From Clostridiaceae bacterium (GTDB taxonomy: Bacteria; Bacillota; Clostridia; Lachnospirales; Lachnospiraceae), in contig QXWR01000017.1 in NCBI GenBank assembly GCA_009911065.1, positions 32,845 to 96,844 of the forward strand: a DNA stretch of 64,000 bases, read 5' to 3'. The stretch's first letter is position 1. Each line of letters begins with the position of its first letter. The notes beneath the pieces were generated by a model. That model was not told the DNA's origin. It searched no databases and saw nothing but the letters and a program-made list of their open reading frames with translations. Position numbers and translations under genes: made by a program. Positions 33,830 through 43,774 of the stretch are shown in pieces.

Positions 33830-34912
33830 ATGGACTGCAAAATAGTAACGATCCCCGGAGACGGGATTGGACCGGAGATTGTCCGGGAAGCATGCAAGGC
33901 CCTTAATCAGGTGGCAAAGAAATACGGACATTCTTTCCAGTATACAAAGGTTTTGATGGGAGGCTGTTCCATTGATGCACATGGGGTTCCCTTGACAGAA
34001 GAAGCCTTGGAGACGGCCAGACAGAGCGATGCGGTTCTTTTAGGGGCAGTAGGGGGAAATGTGGGAAATTCCAGATGGTATGATGTGGCCCCAAATTTAA
34101 GACCAGAAGCAGGGCTTTTGGCGATCCGCAAAGGTCTGAATTTATTTGCCAATATTCGTCCGGCATATTTGTACACAGAACTGGCAGAAGCCTGTCCGCT
34201 GAAAAAGGAAATCATTGGGGATGGATTTGATTTGGTAATCTTAAGGGAACTGACCGGTGGATTGTATTTTGGAGAGAGACATACCACACAGGAAGACGGG
34301 GTGTGGAAGGCCACAGACACCCTTACATATAATGAGAATGAGATTCGGCGGATTGCCATCAAAGCCTTTGATATAGCTATGAAACGGAGAAAACATGTCA
34401 TTAGTGTGGATAAGGCCAATGTGCTGGATTCTTCCCGGCTGTGGCGCAAGGTTGTGGAAGAGGTGGCCAAAGACTATCCGGAGGTTACGCTGGAACATAT
34501 GCTGGTAGACAACTGTGCAATGCAGCTGGTGATGAATCCGGGACAGTTTGATGTGATTTTGACCGAAAATATGTTTGGAGATATTTTGTCAGATGAGGCA
34601 AGCATGATTACAGGTTCCATTGGGATGCTGTCATCTGCCAGTCTGAACGAAAGCCGTTTTGGCATGTATGAGCCAAGTCACGGCTCCGCGCCGGACATTG
34701 CAGGGAAGGATTTGGCAAATCCCATTGCCACCATACTCTCTGCGGCCATGATGCTTCGGTATTCCTTTGATTTGGACCAGGAGGCACAAGCTTTGGAGCG
34801 TGCAGTGAAAAAGGTGCTGGAGGAAGGATACCGCACACCGGATATTTGGTCAGAGGGATGTGTGAAAGTGGGAACGGTTCAGATGGGTGATTTGATCGCA
34901 GAGCGGATATAG
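33830..34912 (+). CDS. leuB: 3-isopropylmalate dehydrogenase
   Basis: NAD-dependent oxidative decarboxylation of 3-isopropylmalate in leucine synthesis. Motifs: [10 protein letters not shown] near the N-terminus, [49 protein letters not shown], and the signature [25 protein letters not shown] with Asp metal ligands; C-terminal [12 protein letters not shown]. 360 aa is normal. First gene of a six-gene plus-strand amino-acid operon; leuA, leuC and leuD are not in the window. No leader structure was seen between 33690 and 33829. Confidence 0.96.
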   Translation: MDCKIVTIPGDGIGPEIVREACKALNQVAKKYGHSFQYTKVLMGGCSIDAHGVPLTEEALETARQSDAVLLGAVGGNVGNSRWYDVAPNLRPEAGLLAIRKGLNLFANIRPAYLYTELAEACPLKKEIIGDGFDLVILRELTGGLYFGERHTTQEDGVWKATDTLTYNENEIRRIAIKAFDIAMKRRKHVISVDKANVLDSSRLWRKVVEEVAKDYPEVTLEHMLVDNCAMQLVMNPGQFDVILTENMFGDILSDEASMITGSIGMLSSASLNESRFGMYEPSHGSAPDIAGKDLANPIATILSAAMMLRYSFDLDQEAQALERAVKKVLEEGYRTPDIWSEGCVKVGTVQMGDLIAERI

Positions 34913-34966
34913 AGATTTCCGTTCAGTTTTATATTGGATGGGCTATGATTTGGAAGGAGGATTCCT

Positions 34967-36631
34967 ATGAGAAGTGATAACGCAAAGTCAGGAATGCAGC
35001 AGGCTCCGGCAAGATCTTTGTTTCGGGCGCTGGGACTGACTGAGGAAGAGCTGGCACGCCCCTTAATCGGCGTGGTCAGTTCCTATAATGAGATTGTTCC
35101 GGGGCATATGAACCTGGATAAGATTGTGGAAGCAGTAAAACAGGGGATTGCCATGGCAGGAGGCACCCCCATTGTATTTCCCGCCATCGCTGTGTGCGAC
35201 GGCATTGCCATGGGGCATGTGGGAATGAAATATTCACTGGTGACAAGAGATTTGATTGCAGATTCCACGGAATGTATGGCCCTGGCCCATCAATTTGACG
35301 GGCTGGTGATGGTTCCAAACTGTGATAAGAATGTGCCTGGACTTTTGATGGCAGCGGCCCGCCTTAACATTCCCACTGTGTTTGTCAGCGGCGGTCCAAT
35401 GTTAGCGGGACATGTAAAAGGCCAGAAGAGAAGCCTTTCCAGCATGTTTGAGGCGGTTGGCGCTTACGCGGCAGGAACTATGACGGAGGAAGAAGTGGAG
35501 GATTTTGCAGACAAGGTATGTCCCACTTGCGGTTCCTGCTCCGGTATGTACACAGCTAACAGTATGAACTGTCTTACCGAAGTGCTGGGTATGGGTCTGA
35601 AGGGAAATGGAACCATTCCGGCAGTTTATTCGGAACGAATCCGTCTGGCAAAACATGCTGGCATGGCAGTGATGAACCTGATTGAAAAGAATATTTGCCC
35701 CAAAGATATTATGACAGAGGCAGCTTTTCGCAATGCTCTGACCATGGATATGGCTTTGGGATGCAGCACGAACAGTATGCTTCATCTGCCGGCCATTGCC
35801 CATGAGGCAGGGGTGGAGTTAAATGTGGACATTGCCAATGAGATCAGTGCCAAGACCCCTAATTTGTGCCATCTGGCCCCAGCAGGTCCCACTTATATGG
35901 AAGATTTGAATGAAGCAGGCGGCGTGTACGCAGTGATGAATGAGATCAGCAAGCTGGGACTTTTGGATTTGAATTGTATGACCGTTACCGGAAAAACCGT
36001 AGGGGAAAATATAAAAGGGTGTGAAAATAAAAATACCCAGGTCATCCGCACGGTGGAGAATCCCTATTCTTCCACAGGAGGAATCGCAGTGCTGCGGGGA
36101 AATCTGGCGCCGGATTCCTGTGTGGTAAAACGTTCCGCAGTGGTGCCGGAGATGTTAAAGCATGAAGGTCCGGCCCGGGTGTTTGACAGCGAGGAAGAAG
36201 CGATTGCCGCTATCAAGGGAGGAAAGATTGTGGCAGGAGATGTGGTGGTGATTCGCTACGAAGGACCCAAGGGAGGTCCAGGTATGCGGGAGATGTTAAA
36301 CCCCACATCAGCGATTGCAGGAATGGGGCTTGGGGCGTCAGTGGCCCTGATCACAGACGGACGCTTCAGCGGCGCTTCCAGAGGCGCTTCCATTGGTCAT
36401 GTGTGTCCTGAGGCAGCAGCCGGAGGTCCCATCGGGCTGGTGGAAGAAGGAGATTTGATTTCCATTGATATTAATGCCAATACCATCCAGATGAAGGTAT
36501 CCGATGAGGAGCTGGCAAGACGTCGGGAGAATTGGACTCCCAAGACAAAAGAGGTCTCCGGCTATCTGAGACGTTACAGGAATCAGGTGACAAGCGCAGA
36601 CAAAGGCGCTGTTTTGGCAGGAAATTCGTAA
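34967..36631 (+). CDS. ilvD: Dihydroxy-acid dehydratase
   Basis: Fe-S enzyme that dehydrates 2,3-dihydroxy-isovalerate and -methylvalerate to the keto acids of valine, isoleucine and leucine synthesis. Cysteines for the cluster are in [10 protein letters not shown] and [16 protein letters not shown]; the carbamylated-lysine and Mg region is in [16 protein letters not shown]-terminal [24 protein letters not shown] is typical. 554 aa. RBS GGAAGGAGG. 54 nt after leuB and 27 nt before ilvB. Confidence 0.96.
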   Translation: MRSDNAKSGMQQAPARSLFRALGLTEEELARPLIGVVSSYNEIVPGHMNLDKIVEAVKQGIAMAGGTPIVFPAIAVCDGIAMGHVGMKYSLVTRDLIADSTECMALAHQFDGLVMVPNCDKNVPGLLMAAARLNIPTVFVSGGPMLAGHVKGQKRSLSSMFEAVGAYAAGTMTEEEVEDFADKVCPTCGSCSGMYTANSMNCLTEVLGMGLKGNGTIPAVYSERIRLAKHAGMAVMNLIEKNICPKDIMTEAAFRNALTMDMALGCSTNSMLHLPAIAHEAGVELNVDIANEISAKTPNLCHLAPAGPTYMEDLNEAGGVYAVMNEISKLGLLDLNCMTVTGKTVGENIKGCENKNTQVIRTVENPYSSTGGIAVLRGNLAPDSCVVKRSAVVPEMLKHEGPARVFDSEEEAIAAIKGGKIVAGDVVVIRYEGPKGGPGMREMLNPTSAIAGMGLGASVALITDGRFSGASRGASIGHVCPEAAAGGPIGLVEEGDLISIDINANTIQMKVSDEELARRRENWTPKTKEVSGYLRRYRNQVTSADKGAVLAGNS

Positions 36632-36658
36632 ACCTTGTAAAGAAAAGGAGTTATCATA

Positions 36659-38398
36659 ATGGCAAATACCAATACCCAAGAAGCACACTCTCCCAAAGAG
36701 CCAGTGGTTTTAAATGGTTCCGAGATTCTCATTGAATGTCTCAAGGAACAGGGAGTGAAAACCGTCTTTGGCTATCCCGGCGGCGCGATTTTGAACATTT
36801 ACGATGCCCTTTATAAACATCAGGGAGAGATTACCCATGTGCTGACCTCCCATGAACAGGGGGCGGCTCATGCAGCAGATGGCTATGCACGGGCTACGGG
36901 AAAGGTGGGAGTCTGTCTGGCCACATCCGGACCGGGAGCCACCAATTTAGTAACTGGCATTGCCACTGCCTATATGGATTCCATTCCTATGGTAGCAATT
37001 ACCTGTAACGTGGGAGTAAATCTGCTGGGAAAGGACAGCTTCCAGGAGATTGATATTTTGGGTGTGACCATGCCCATTACCAAGTATAATTTTATTGTAA
37101 AGGATATTAATCGTTTAGCTTATGTGGTTCGCCGCGCCTTTACGATTGCCCAGAGCGGTCGTCCAGGTCCAGTGCTCATTGACATTACAAAAAATGTTAC
37201 GGCAGATACCTGTGAATATACCCCGGCCGAACCGGAGCCAATAGAAAGGCAGACAGACACCATTCGGGAAGAAGATCTGGAGACGGCTCTGGAGTTAATC
37301 CGCAAGGCAGAAAAGCCGTTTATCTTTGTGGGAGGCGGCGCTGTGCTTGCCGATGCGTCGGAGGAGCTTCGGACGCTGGCTCACCGGATACAGGCTCCTG
37401 TGGCAGATTCCCTTATGGGCAAAGGAGCATTTGACGGAACCGATGAGATGTATACCGGAATGGTGGGAATGCATGGAACCAAAACCTCCAACTATGGGAT
37501 TACAGAATGTGATCTGCTGATTGTGGCAGGAGCGCGTTTCAGTGACCGTGTTACAGGAAATGCCTCCAAGTTTGCCAGAAACGCCAAGATTCTGCAGATT
37601 GATGTGGACCCAGCAGAGATTAATAAAAATATCCGCACCCACGCAAGTATTATTGGTGATCTGAAGGTGGTGCTTCGCAGAATCAATGCCCGCCTGGACC
37701 CGGTTTACCATGATGAGTGGGTAAATCATGTAGAGAGAATGAAGGATATGTATCCTTTGCGGTATGACAAGAGTGTGCTGACCGGACCCTATATTATGGA
37801 AACAATTTATGATATGACCAAGGGGGACGCGGTGATTGTCACAGAAGTAGGACAGCATCAGATGTGGGCGGCTCAATATTATAAATACAAAAAGCCCAGG
37901 ACATTTCTTACTTCAGGCGGTTTGGGAACCATGGGATACGGCTTGGGAGCATCCATAGGCGCAAAGGTGGCATATAGGGATATGGGACAGCCGGATAAGA
38001 CGGTGATTAACATTGCCGGAGATGGATGTTTCCGCATGAATATGAATGAGATTGCTACTGCAGTCCGGTACAATATTCCCATTATCCAGGTGGTGATCAA
38101 CAACCATGTTCTGGGCATGGTCCGTCAGTGGCAAACCCTGTTCTATGGCAAACGTTATTCGCATACGGTGTTAAATGACGCGGTGGATTTTGTAAAGCTG
38201 GCAGAGGCCATGGGAGCCACAGCTTACCGGGTGAGTACCAGGGATGAGCTGCGTCCGGCTCTGGAAGCGGCTATGGCGCTGGAAGCGCCGGTTGTCATTG
38301 ACTGTCAGATTAACTGCGATGATAAGGTGTATCCCATGGTGTCGCCGGGAGCGCCCATTCAGGATGCCTTTGATGATATGGATTTGAAACTTAATTAA
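36659..38398 (+). CDS. ilvB: Acetolactate synthase large subunit
   Basis: TPP-dependent enzyme condensing pyruvate with pyruvate or 2-ketobutyrate. It has the catalytic Glu in TSHEQGAAHAADGYARATGKVG (residues 60-81), FAD-region motifs, and the TPP signature GDGCFRMNMNEIATAVRYNIPIIQVVINN near residue 460. 579 aa. RBS AAAGGAG. The regulatory small subunit (ilvH/N) is not encoded downstream here. 16 nt before serC. Confidence 0.95.
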   Translation: MANTNTQEAHSPKEPVVLNGSEILIECLKEQGVKTVFGYPGGAILNIYDALYKHQGEITHVLTSHEQGAAHAADGYARATGKVGVCLATSGPGATNLVTGIATAYMDSIPMVAITCNVGVNLLGKDSFQEIDILGVTMPITKYNFIVKDINRLAYVVRRAFTIAQSGRPGPVLIDITKNVTADTCEYTPAEPEPIERQTDTIREEDLETALELIRKAEKPFIFVGGGAVLADASEELRTLAHRIQAPVADSLMGKGAFDGTDEMYTGMVGMHGTKTSNYGITECDLLIVAGARFSDRVTGNASKFARNAKILQIDVDPAEINKNIRTHASIIGDLKVVLRRINARLDPVYHDEWVNHVERMKDMYPLRYDKSVLTGPYIMETIYDMTKGDAVIVTEVGQHQMWAAQYYKYKKPRTFLTSGGLGTMGYGLGASIGAKVAYRDMGQPDKTVINIAGDGCFRMNMNEIATAVRYNIPIIQVVINNHVLGMVRQWQTLFYGKRYSHTVLNDAVDFVKLAEAMGATAYRVSTRDELRPALEAAMALEAPVVIDCQINCDDKVYPMVSPGAPIQDAFDDMDLKLN

Positions 38399-38414
38399 TG
38401 AGGAGGAAAAATCA

Positions 38415-39500
38415 ATGGGAAGAGTTTATAACTTTTCAGCAGGTCCGGCTGTGCTGCCGGAGGAGGTTTTAAAAGAAGCCGCAGAGGAGATGCTGGACTA
38501 CAAAGGCACTGGCATGTCTGTGATGGAGATGAGCCATCGCTCCAAGGCATACGAGACGATTATCCAGGAAGCAGAGGCAGATCTTCGGGAACTGATGAAC
38601 ATTCCGGATAACTATAAAGTTTTGTTTTTACAGGGCGGCGCATCCTTGCAGTTTGCTATGGTTCCTCAAAATCTGATGAAGAACAAAGTGGCCGATTATA
38701 TTATTACCGGTCAGTGGGCCAAGAAAGCCTTTAAGGAAGCACAGAAATACGGCAAGGCTGTGGCAGTAGCTTCCAGCGAAGATAAGACTTTCAGCTACAT
38801 TCCAGATTGTTCGGACCTGCCTATTGATGAGGATGCAGATTATGTGTATATCTGTGAAAACAATACCATTTATGGGACCAAATATAAAACTCTTCCTAAT
38901 ACCAAGGGAAAAACTCTGGTGGCAGACGTGTCCTCCTGCTTCCTTTCCGAGCCGGTGGACGTGAGCAAATATGGCATTATTTATGGCGGCGTACAGAAAA
39001 ATATAGGGCCTGCTGGTGTGGTGATTGTGATTATTCGGGAAGACTTAATCACAGAAGACGTTCTGGAAGGCACGCCAACCATGTGTCAGTACAAGATTCA
39101 CGCAGACGCCAAGTCTCTCTATAACACACCACCTGCATACGGAATTTATATTTGCGGTAAGGTGTTTAAGTGGCTGAAAGCCAAGGGCGGTTTGGCAGCT
39201 ATGAAAGAATACAACGAAAAGAAGGCAAAGATTCTCTATGATTTCCTGGATGAGAGCAAGCTCTTTAAGGGAACGGTGGTAAAAGAGGACCGGTCTTTGA
39301 TGAACGTTCCTTTTGTGACTGGCAATGAGGAGCTGGATGCTTTGTTTGTGAAGGAGGCAGCAGCAGCTGGCTTTGTAAATCTGAAGGGACACCGGACTGT
39401 AGGCGGAATGCGGGCCAGCATTTACAATGCAATGCCAATCGAAGGCGTGGAAAAGCTGGTAGATTTTATGAAGAAATTTGAGGAGGCACATCAGGCATGA
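38415..39500 (+). CDS. serC: Phosphoserine aminotransferase
   Basis: PLP-dependent transamination of 3-phosphohydroxypyruvate with glutamate. Starts MGRVYNFSAGPAVLPEEVL, has FLQGGASLQFAMVP and the PLP lysine in GGVQKNIGPAGVV (about residue 196). 361 aa. RBS GAGGAGG. Its stop codon overlaps the start of serA (ATGA), giving translational coupling. Confidence 0.96.
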   Translation: MGRVYNFSAGPAVLPEEVLKEAAEEMLDYKGTGMSVMEMSHRSKAYETIIQEAEADLRELMNIPDNYKVLFLQGGASLQFAMVPQNLMKNKVADYIITGQWAKKAFKEAQKYGKAVAVASSEDKTFSYIPDCSDLPIDEDADYVYICENNTIYGTKYKTLPNTKGKTLVADVSSCFLSEPVDVSKYGIIYGGVQKNIGPAGVVIVIIREDLITEDVLEGTPTMCQYKIHADAKSLYNTPPAYGIYICGKVFKWLKAKGGLAAMKEYNEKKAKILYDFLDESKLFKGTVVKEDRSLMNVPFVTGNEELDALFVKEAAAAGFVNLKGHRTVGGMRASIYNAMPIEGVEKLVDFMKKFEEAHQA

Positions 39501-40660
39501 AAACCATTCATTGTTTAAACGCAATTTCCAAATACGGACTTGGATTTTTCACCGAGGACTATAAGCTGACCGATGAGGTTCAGGAGGCAGAGGGCATTCT
39601 GGTGAGAAGCGCCTCCCTTCACGAAATGACATTTTCCAATTCTCTTCTTGCAGTTGCCAGAGCCGGTGCAGGGGTAAATAACATTCCGCTGGAAGACTGT
39701 GCAAAGGCAGGCATTGTGGTTTTTAACACTCCGGGAGCCAATGCCAACGGAGTGAAGGAGCTTTTGCTGGCAGGGCTTTTGCTGGCAAGCCGGGATATTG
39801 TAGGGGGAATTGCATGGTGTAAAGACAACAAGGACGACCAAAATATTTCCAAAACGGTTGAGAAAAGCAAAAAGGCTTTTGCCGGCGGAGAGATCAAAGG
39901 AAAGAAACTTGGAGTCATTGGCCTTGGTGCGATTGGAGCAGAGGTAGCCAATGCTGCTGCTTCTTTGGGCATGGAGGTTTACGGCTATGACCCTTATATT
40001 TCCGTCAATGCGGCGTGGATGCTGTCCAGGAACGTAAAGCACATTACCAGCGTAGATACAATTTATGCAGAATGTGATTTTATCACAGTTCATGTTCCCC
40101 TTCTGGATGGAACAAAGGGAATGATCAACCAGGAAACCTTGGGAAAGATGAAAGACGGAGTCGTAATCTTAAACTTTTCCAGAGATGTTCTGGTCAATGA
40201 CGATGATATGGCAGCAGCTTTGGCATCTGGCAAAGTGAAGAAGTATGTGACCGATTTCCCCAATCCCAAGGTGGTCAATATGGAAGGCGCGATTGTCATT
40301 CCTCATTTGGGAGCTTCCACAGAAGAGTCTGAAGATAACTGTGCCAAAATGGCAGTGATGGAGATGATGGATTACCTGGAAAATGGAAATATCCGCAATT
40401 CAGTTAATTATCCGGCCTGCGACATGGGCGTGTGTAAGAGTGAAAGCCGTGTGGCGGTAATGCACTTAAATGTACCCAATATGATCGGTCAGGTAACTGG
40501 TATGATGGCTTCCTTTGGCATTAATATTTCGGATATGACCAACAAGAGCCGGGATAAATACGCCTATACTTTGATGGATTTGGATAAACAGCCAGACGAG
40601 GAGACCATCAAAAAGCTGGGAACCATTGAAGGAATCCTGCGGGTGCGGGTAGTAAAATAA
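39497..40660 (+). CDS. serA: D-3-phosphoglycerate dehydrogenase
   Basis: 387-aa short-form PGDH: NAD-binding Rossmann GLGAIGAEVANAAASLGMEVYGYDP at about residue 145, catalytic Arg/Glu/His (INFSR, and PHLGASTEESEDNC), followed by a C-terminal ACT-like segment (SRVAVMHLNVPNMIGQVTG) that may bind serine. First step of serine synthesis from 3-phosphoglycerate. Overlaps serC by 4 nt and precedes the DUF1015 gene. Confidence 0.96.
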   Translation: MKTIHCLNAISKYGLGFFTEDYKLTDEVQEAEGILVRSASLHEMTFSNSLLAVARAGAGVNNIPLEDCAKAGIVVFNTPGANANGVKELLLAGLLLASRDIVGGIAWCKDNKDDQNISKTVEKSKKAFAGGEIKGKKLGVIGLGAIGAEVANAAASLGMEVYGYDPYISVNAAWMLSRNVKHITSVDTIYAECDFITVHVPLLDGTKGMINQETLGKMKDGVVILNFSRDVLVNDDDMAAALASGKVKKYVTDFPNPKVVNMEGAIVIPHLGASTEESEDNCAKMAVMEMMDYLENGNIRNSVNYPACDMGVCKSESRVAVMHLNVPNMIGQVTGMMASFGINISDMTNKSRDKYAYTLMDLDKQPDEETIKKLGTIEGILRVRVVK

Positions 40661-40686
40661 AATTGTCAAAACAAAGGAGAACCCAT

Positions 40687-42018
40687 ATGGCAGACATAAG
40701 ACCATTTGGCTGTATCCGTCCAGTAAAGGAAGCGGCGCCAAAAGTGGCGGCGCTTCCTTATGACGTTTACAGCCGTCAGGAGGCAAAAAAGGAAGTAGAG
40801 AAAAATCCCATGTCATTTTTGGCCGTGGACCGGGCGGAGACCCAGTTTTCGGAGGATGTGGATCTCCATGACCCGAAAGTATATGCCAAGGCGAAGGAAA
40901 TTTTGGAACAGTGGCAGCAGGAAGGGATTCTGCTTCAGGATGAAGATGAGTGTTATTATGTGTACGAATTGACAATGAACGGACGGAGCCAGACCGGGAT
41001 TGTGGCCTGTGCGTCAGTGGATGATTATGAGAACCAGGTGATTAAAAAGCATGAAAACACCAGGGAAGACAAGGAGCAGGACCGAATCTGCCATGTGGAT
41101 GTGACAGATGCTCATACAGGACCAATTTTCCTGGCATATCGCTCAGATGGGGAGCTGAATCAGATTGTAAAGGAAGTGTGCAGCCAGGAACCTTTGTATG
41201 ATTTTACAGCAGAGGATGGGGTGCGGCACCGGGTCTGGAAGGCGGCAGACTCTTGGGAGAAAAAAGATGCTAATGATAGAAGTGGGGTTGGGAACAAAAG
41301 GAGTGTGGGAGCAGAATCAGACTGGACCGGTCAGATTCGGAAACGGTTTGAGCAGATGAAGGAGATCTACATTGCAGACGGCCATCACCGGGCAGCGTCC
41401 GCAGTAAAAGTGGGTTTGAAGCGAAGACAAGAGCATCCGGACTTTTGTGGCCAGGAGCCGTTTAACTTTTTTTTATCCGTGCTGTTTCCAGATGACCAGC
41501 TGATGATTTTGCCTTATAACCGGGTGGTAAAGGATTTAAACGGGAAGACAAAGGAAGAATTTCTAAAGGAAGTGGAACAACGGTTTGACGTAAAGGAATG
41601 GATGGAGACGGATAATGGTATGGGAAAGGCAGAAACGGGAACTCCGGCCAGCCGTTATCATATGGGGATGTATCTGGGTGGAACGTGGTATAATCTGTGG
41701 GTGAAATTGGAATATCAAATAAAAGATCCGGTTAAGGGTCTGGATGTGTCTTTGCTTCAGGATAATCTGTTGGCCCCGATCCTTGGAATTGGAGATCCCA
41801 GAACCGACGAGCGAATCCGGTTTGTGGGAGGAATCCGAGGAAACCAGGAGTTGGAACGTTTGGTGGATAAAGGAGAAGGGGCGGTTGCTTTTGCCATGTA
41901 TCCCACATCCATTCAGGAATTGTTTGCTGTGGCAGATGCAGGGCTTTTGATGCCGCCCAAATCAACCTGGTTTGAGCCTAAGCTAAGAAGCGGGTTATTT
42001 ATACATAAATTGTCCTGA
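40687..42018 (+). CDS. DUF1015 family protein in the serine operon
   Basis: 443-aa cytoplasmic protein starting MADIRPFGCIRPVKEAAPKVAALPYDVYSRQEA, the canonical DUF1015 (COG4198) opening, with the invariant IADGHHRAASA near residue 235. The DGHHR block resembles the ParB/sulfiredoxin-fold motif of nucleotide-using enzymes such as the free serine kinase SerK. The operon has serA and serC but no serB, and serC-serA-DUF1015 is a recurrent clostridial arrangement; a role in phosphoserine metabolism is inferred, not shown. Start ATG 40687 has AAAGGAG 8 nt upstream. Confidence 0.9.
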   Translation: MADIRPFGCIRPVKEAAPKVAALPYDVYSRQEAKKEVEKNPMSFLAVDRAETQFSEDVDLHDPKVYAKAKEILEQWQQEGILLQDEDECYYVYELTMNGRSQTGIVACASVDDYENQVIKKHENTREDKEQDRICHVDVTDAHTGPIFLAYRSDGELNQIVKEVCSQEPLYDFTAEDGVRHRVWKAADSWEKKDANDRSGVGNKRSVGAESDWTGQIRKRFEQMKEIYIADGHHRAASAVKVGLKRRQEHPDFCGQEPFNFFLSVLFPDDQLMILPYNRVVKDLNGKTKEEFLKEVEQRFDVKEWMETDNGMGKAETGTPASRYHMGMYLGGTWYNLWVKLEYQIKDPVKGLDVSLLQDNLLAPILGIGDPRTDERIRFVGGIRGNQELERLVDKGEGAVAFAMYPTSIQELFAVADAGLLMPPKSTWFEPKLRSGLFIHKLS

Positions 42019-42028
42019 CTCAATCAAC

Positions 42029-42073
42029 ATGGTACAGAGGTGCGAAAAGAAATGTGCTTCTTTACTTTGATAC
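42029..42073. terminator. Possible bidirectional hairpin between DUF1015 gene and sdaAA
   Basis: CATGGTA and TACCATG form the outer stem, with GAGGT/ACTTT pairing inside; the T-run is weak. ATGGAACACTAG next to it (42069-) recurs in the palindrome at 61256-61267. Confidence 0.4.
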
Positions 42074-42087
42074 CATGGAACACTAGA

Positions 42088-42951
42088 TTAGTGGCAGAAC
42101 TGACACGCAAAAGGAGATGCAGCGCATCCGCCCAGGGCAGTTTCCCGAAGCTCATAGGGGATTCGTCTTCCCACCTGATACATTGTGTTTAACATGTCAT
42201 CAAAAGGAATGAGCTGGTGAATCCCGGAAAGGGCCAGTTCTGCCGCAATCAGCCCATTGGCAACACCTGCCGCATTACGGTTCTGACAGGGGTATTCCAC
42301 TAACCCGCCGACCGGATCGCAAACCAGTCCCAGCATATTCATCAAAACAGTGGATGCGGCATCCAGACTTTGCTCTGGGTTTCCGTCCATAAGCTCTACT
42401 GCCGCTGCAGCAGCCATAGCGGCGGCAACTCCCACCTCTGCCTGACAGCCCCCCACTGCGCCTGCCACAGTTGCATTGCTCATGGCAAGATACCCAATGG
42501 CTCCGGCATGAAACAGAGCGTCCACCATTCGTTCATCGGAAATGGAATATTCCTGCTGCAGTGCAAGTAAAACCCCTGGGACGATTCCAGCAGAGCCGGC
42601 AGTGGGCGCTGCCACAATCACGCCCATGGAAGCGTTTACCTCCAGGACTGCCATGGCATAAGTGATCCCATGTCCCAGTACATGTCCGCATATACTTTTT
42701 CCGGTTTTTTGGAATGCGTTTAATTTTTGGGCTTCTCCGCCGATAAGCCCTCCCATGGATTTTGTCGGAGATTTGATTGGTGTAAAGGCAGACTGCTTCA
42801 TAATTTCCAGTACCTGTTTCATCCGGCTGGAGATCTGTTCCATGGAAACTTCTAAAAGATCACATTCCCGCTGTTTCATCACCTGAGAAATTTTCTGGTG
42901 ATTCTGATTGCAGAGCTTAAGCAGCTCTTCTGCATTTTTAAAATTTGTCAT
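42088..42951 (-). CDS. sdaAA: L-serine dehydratase, alpha subunit (iron-sulfur)
   Basis: 287 aa. GSAGIVPGVLLALQQEY, the conserved Gly-rich AAAAAVELMDGNPEQSLDAASTVLMNMLGLVCDPVGGLVEYPCQNRNAAG carries two of the Fe-S cysteines, and the C-terminal CAASPFACQFC gives further ones. With SdaAB it deaminates L-serine to pyruvate and ammonia via a 4Fe-4S cluster. Start overlaps the sdaAB stop by 4 nt (ATGA). Convergent to the serine-synthesis operon. Confidence 0.95.
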   Translation of the reverse strand: MTNFKNAEELLKLCNQNHQKISQVMKQRECDLLEVSMEQISSRMKQVLEIMKQSAFTPIKSPTKSMGGLIGGEAQKLNAFQKTGKSICGHVLGHGITYAMAVLEVNASMGVIVAAPTAGSAGIVPGVLLALQQEYSISDERMVDALFHAGAIGYLAMSNATVAGAVGGCQAEVGVAAAMAAAAAVELMDGNPEQSLDAASTVLMNMLGLVCDPVGGLVEYPCQNRNAAGVANGLIAAELALSGIHQLIPFDDMLNTMYQVGRRIPYELRETALGGCAASPFACQFCH

Positions 42952-43634
42952 AACTTATATTCCTCCTGCTTTTGCACCAGCATAACATCCTGTATGTTGG
43001 GGTTTTCCAAAAGCGTTCCTGTAATGTCCTGGGGAAGCGGTCCATCGGATTCCACAATGGTATAGGCTCTTTCTCCTTTGGATTCCCGAAACAGACGCAT
43101 AAAAGCAATATTAACACCCTGGTCGCTTAAGGCTTTGGTAATGTGGGCGGCCACACCAGGACAGTCCTTCTGAATGATGATGACAGCATTGTACTCTCCG
43201 GTAAAATCTACCTGGACCTGGTTAATCCGCACAATTCTCACTTTTCCCCCTCCCAGGGATTCGCCTCGAACCGTCATTTGGGTTTGGTTGTCATTGATCA
43301 TTCGGATATCCACCGTATTGGGGTGAACGTCATTTTCCGTTTGATTTGGAATAAAACGATATGCAATTCCCCGTTCTTTTGCTATGTCAAAGGAGTCTCG
43401 GATTCTCCCGTCATCGGTGGCAAATCCCATGATTCCGCCAAGAAGCGCCCGGTCTGTGCCATGTCCGCGGTAGGTTTTGGCAAAAGATCCGTACAAGGTA
43501 AATTCCACTTCTCTCAAAATCCCATGGTTCATTTTCTGCGCCAAATGAGCAATGGCACAGGCTCCGGCAGTATGAGAGCTGGACGGTCCGATCATGTTAG
43601 GGCCGATTACATCAAACACGCTGATAAAAGACAT
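42948..43634 (-). CDS. sdaAB: L-serine dehydratase, beta subunit
   Basis: 228 aa: N-terminal SDH-beta domain (SFISVFDVIGPNMIGPSSSHTAGACAIA, with HGTDRALLGGIMGF) and a C-terminal ACT domain (residues 148-220; CPGVAAHITKALSDQGVNIAFMRLFRE). RBS GGAGAAAACCT before ATG 43634. Forms a heterodimer with the alpha subunit encoded immediately downstream. Confidence 0.95.
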   Translation of the reverse strand: MSFISVFDVIGPNMIGPSSSHTAGACAIAHLAQKMNHGILREVEFTLYGSFAKTYRGHGTDRALLGGIMGFATDDGRIRDSFDIAKERGIAYRFIPNQTENDVHPNTVDIRMINDNQTQMTVRGESLGGGKVRIVRINQVQVDFTGEYNAVIIIQKDCPGVAAHITKALSDQGVNIAFMRLFRESKGERAYTIVESDGPLPQDITGTLLENPNIQDVMLVQKQEEYKL

Positions 43635-43657
43635 AGGTTTTCTCCTGATCCTGTATT

Positions 43658-43698
43658 AGAGCGTGTCTGAAAATTTATTTTTGGCATCTGCACACTCT
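43658..43698. repeat. 41-nt palindromic unit R2
   Basis: AGAGCGTGTCTGAAAATT at the left and CACACTCT at the right pair as a hairpin. The unit is clearly homologous to the reversed 41-nt unit at 61427-61467 and to the left end of the element at 47753. It sits between sdaAB and the S8 peptidase gene; 43699-43774 otherwise shows nothing notable. Confidence 0.7.
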
Positions 43699-43774
43699 GG
43701 TATAATATCATATCATGGGAATCTGCTTTTTACAAGGGATCTGTTTTCGTGGGCGGCTCTCGATTTTGCATCCA

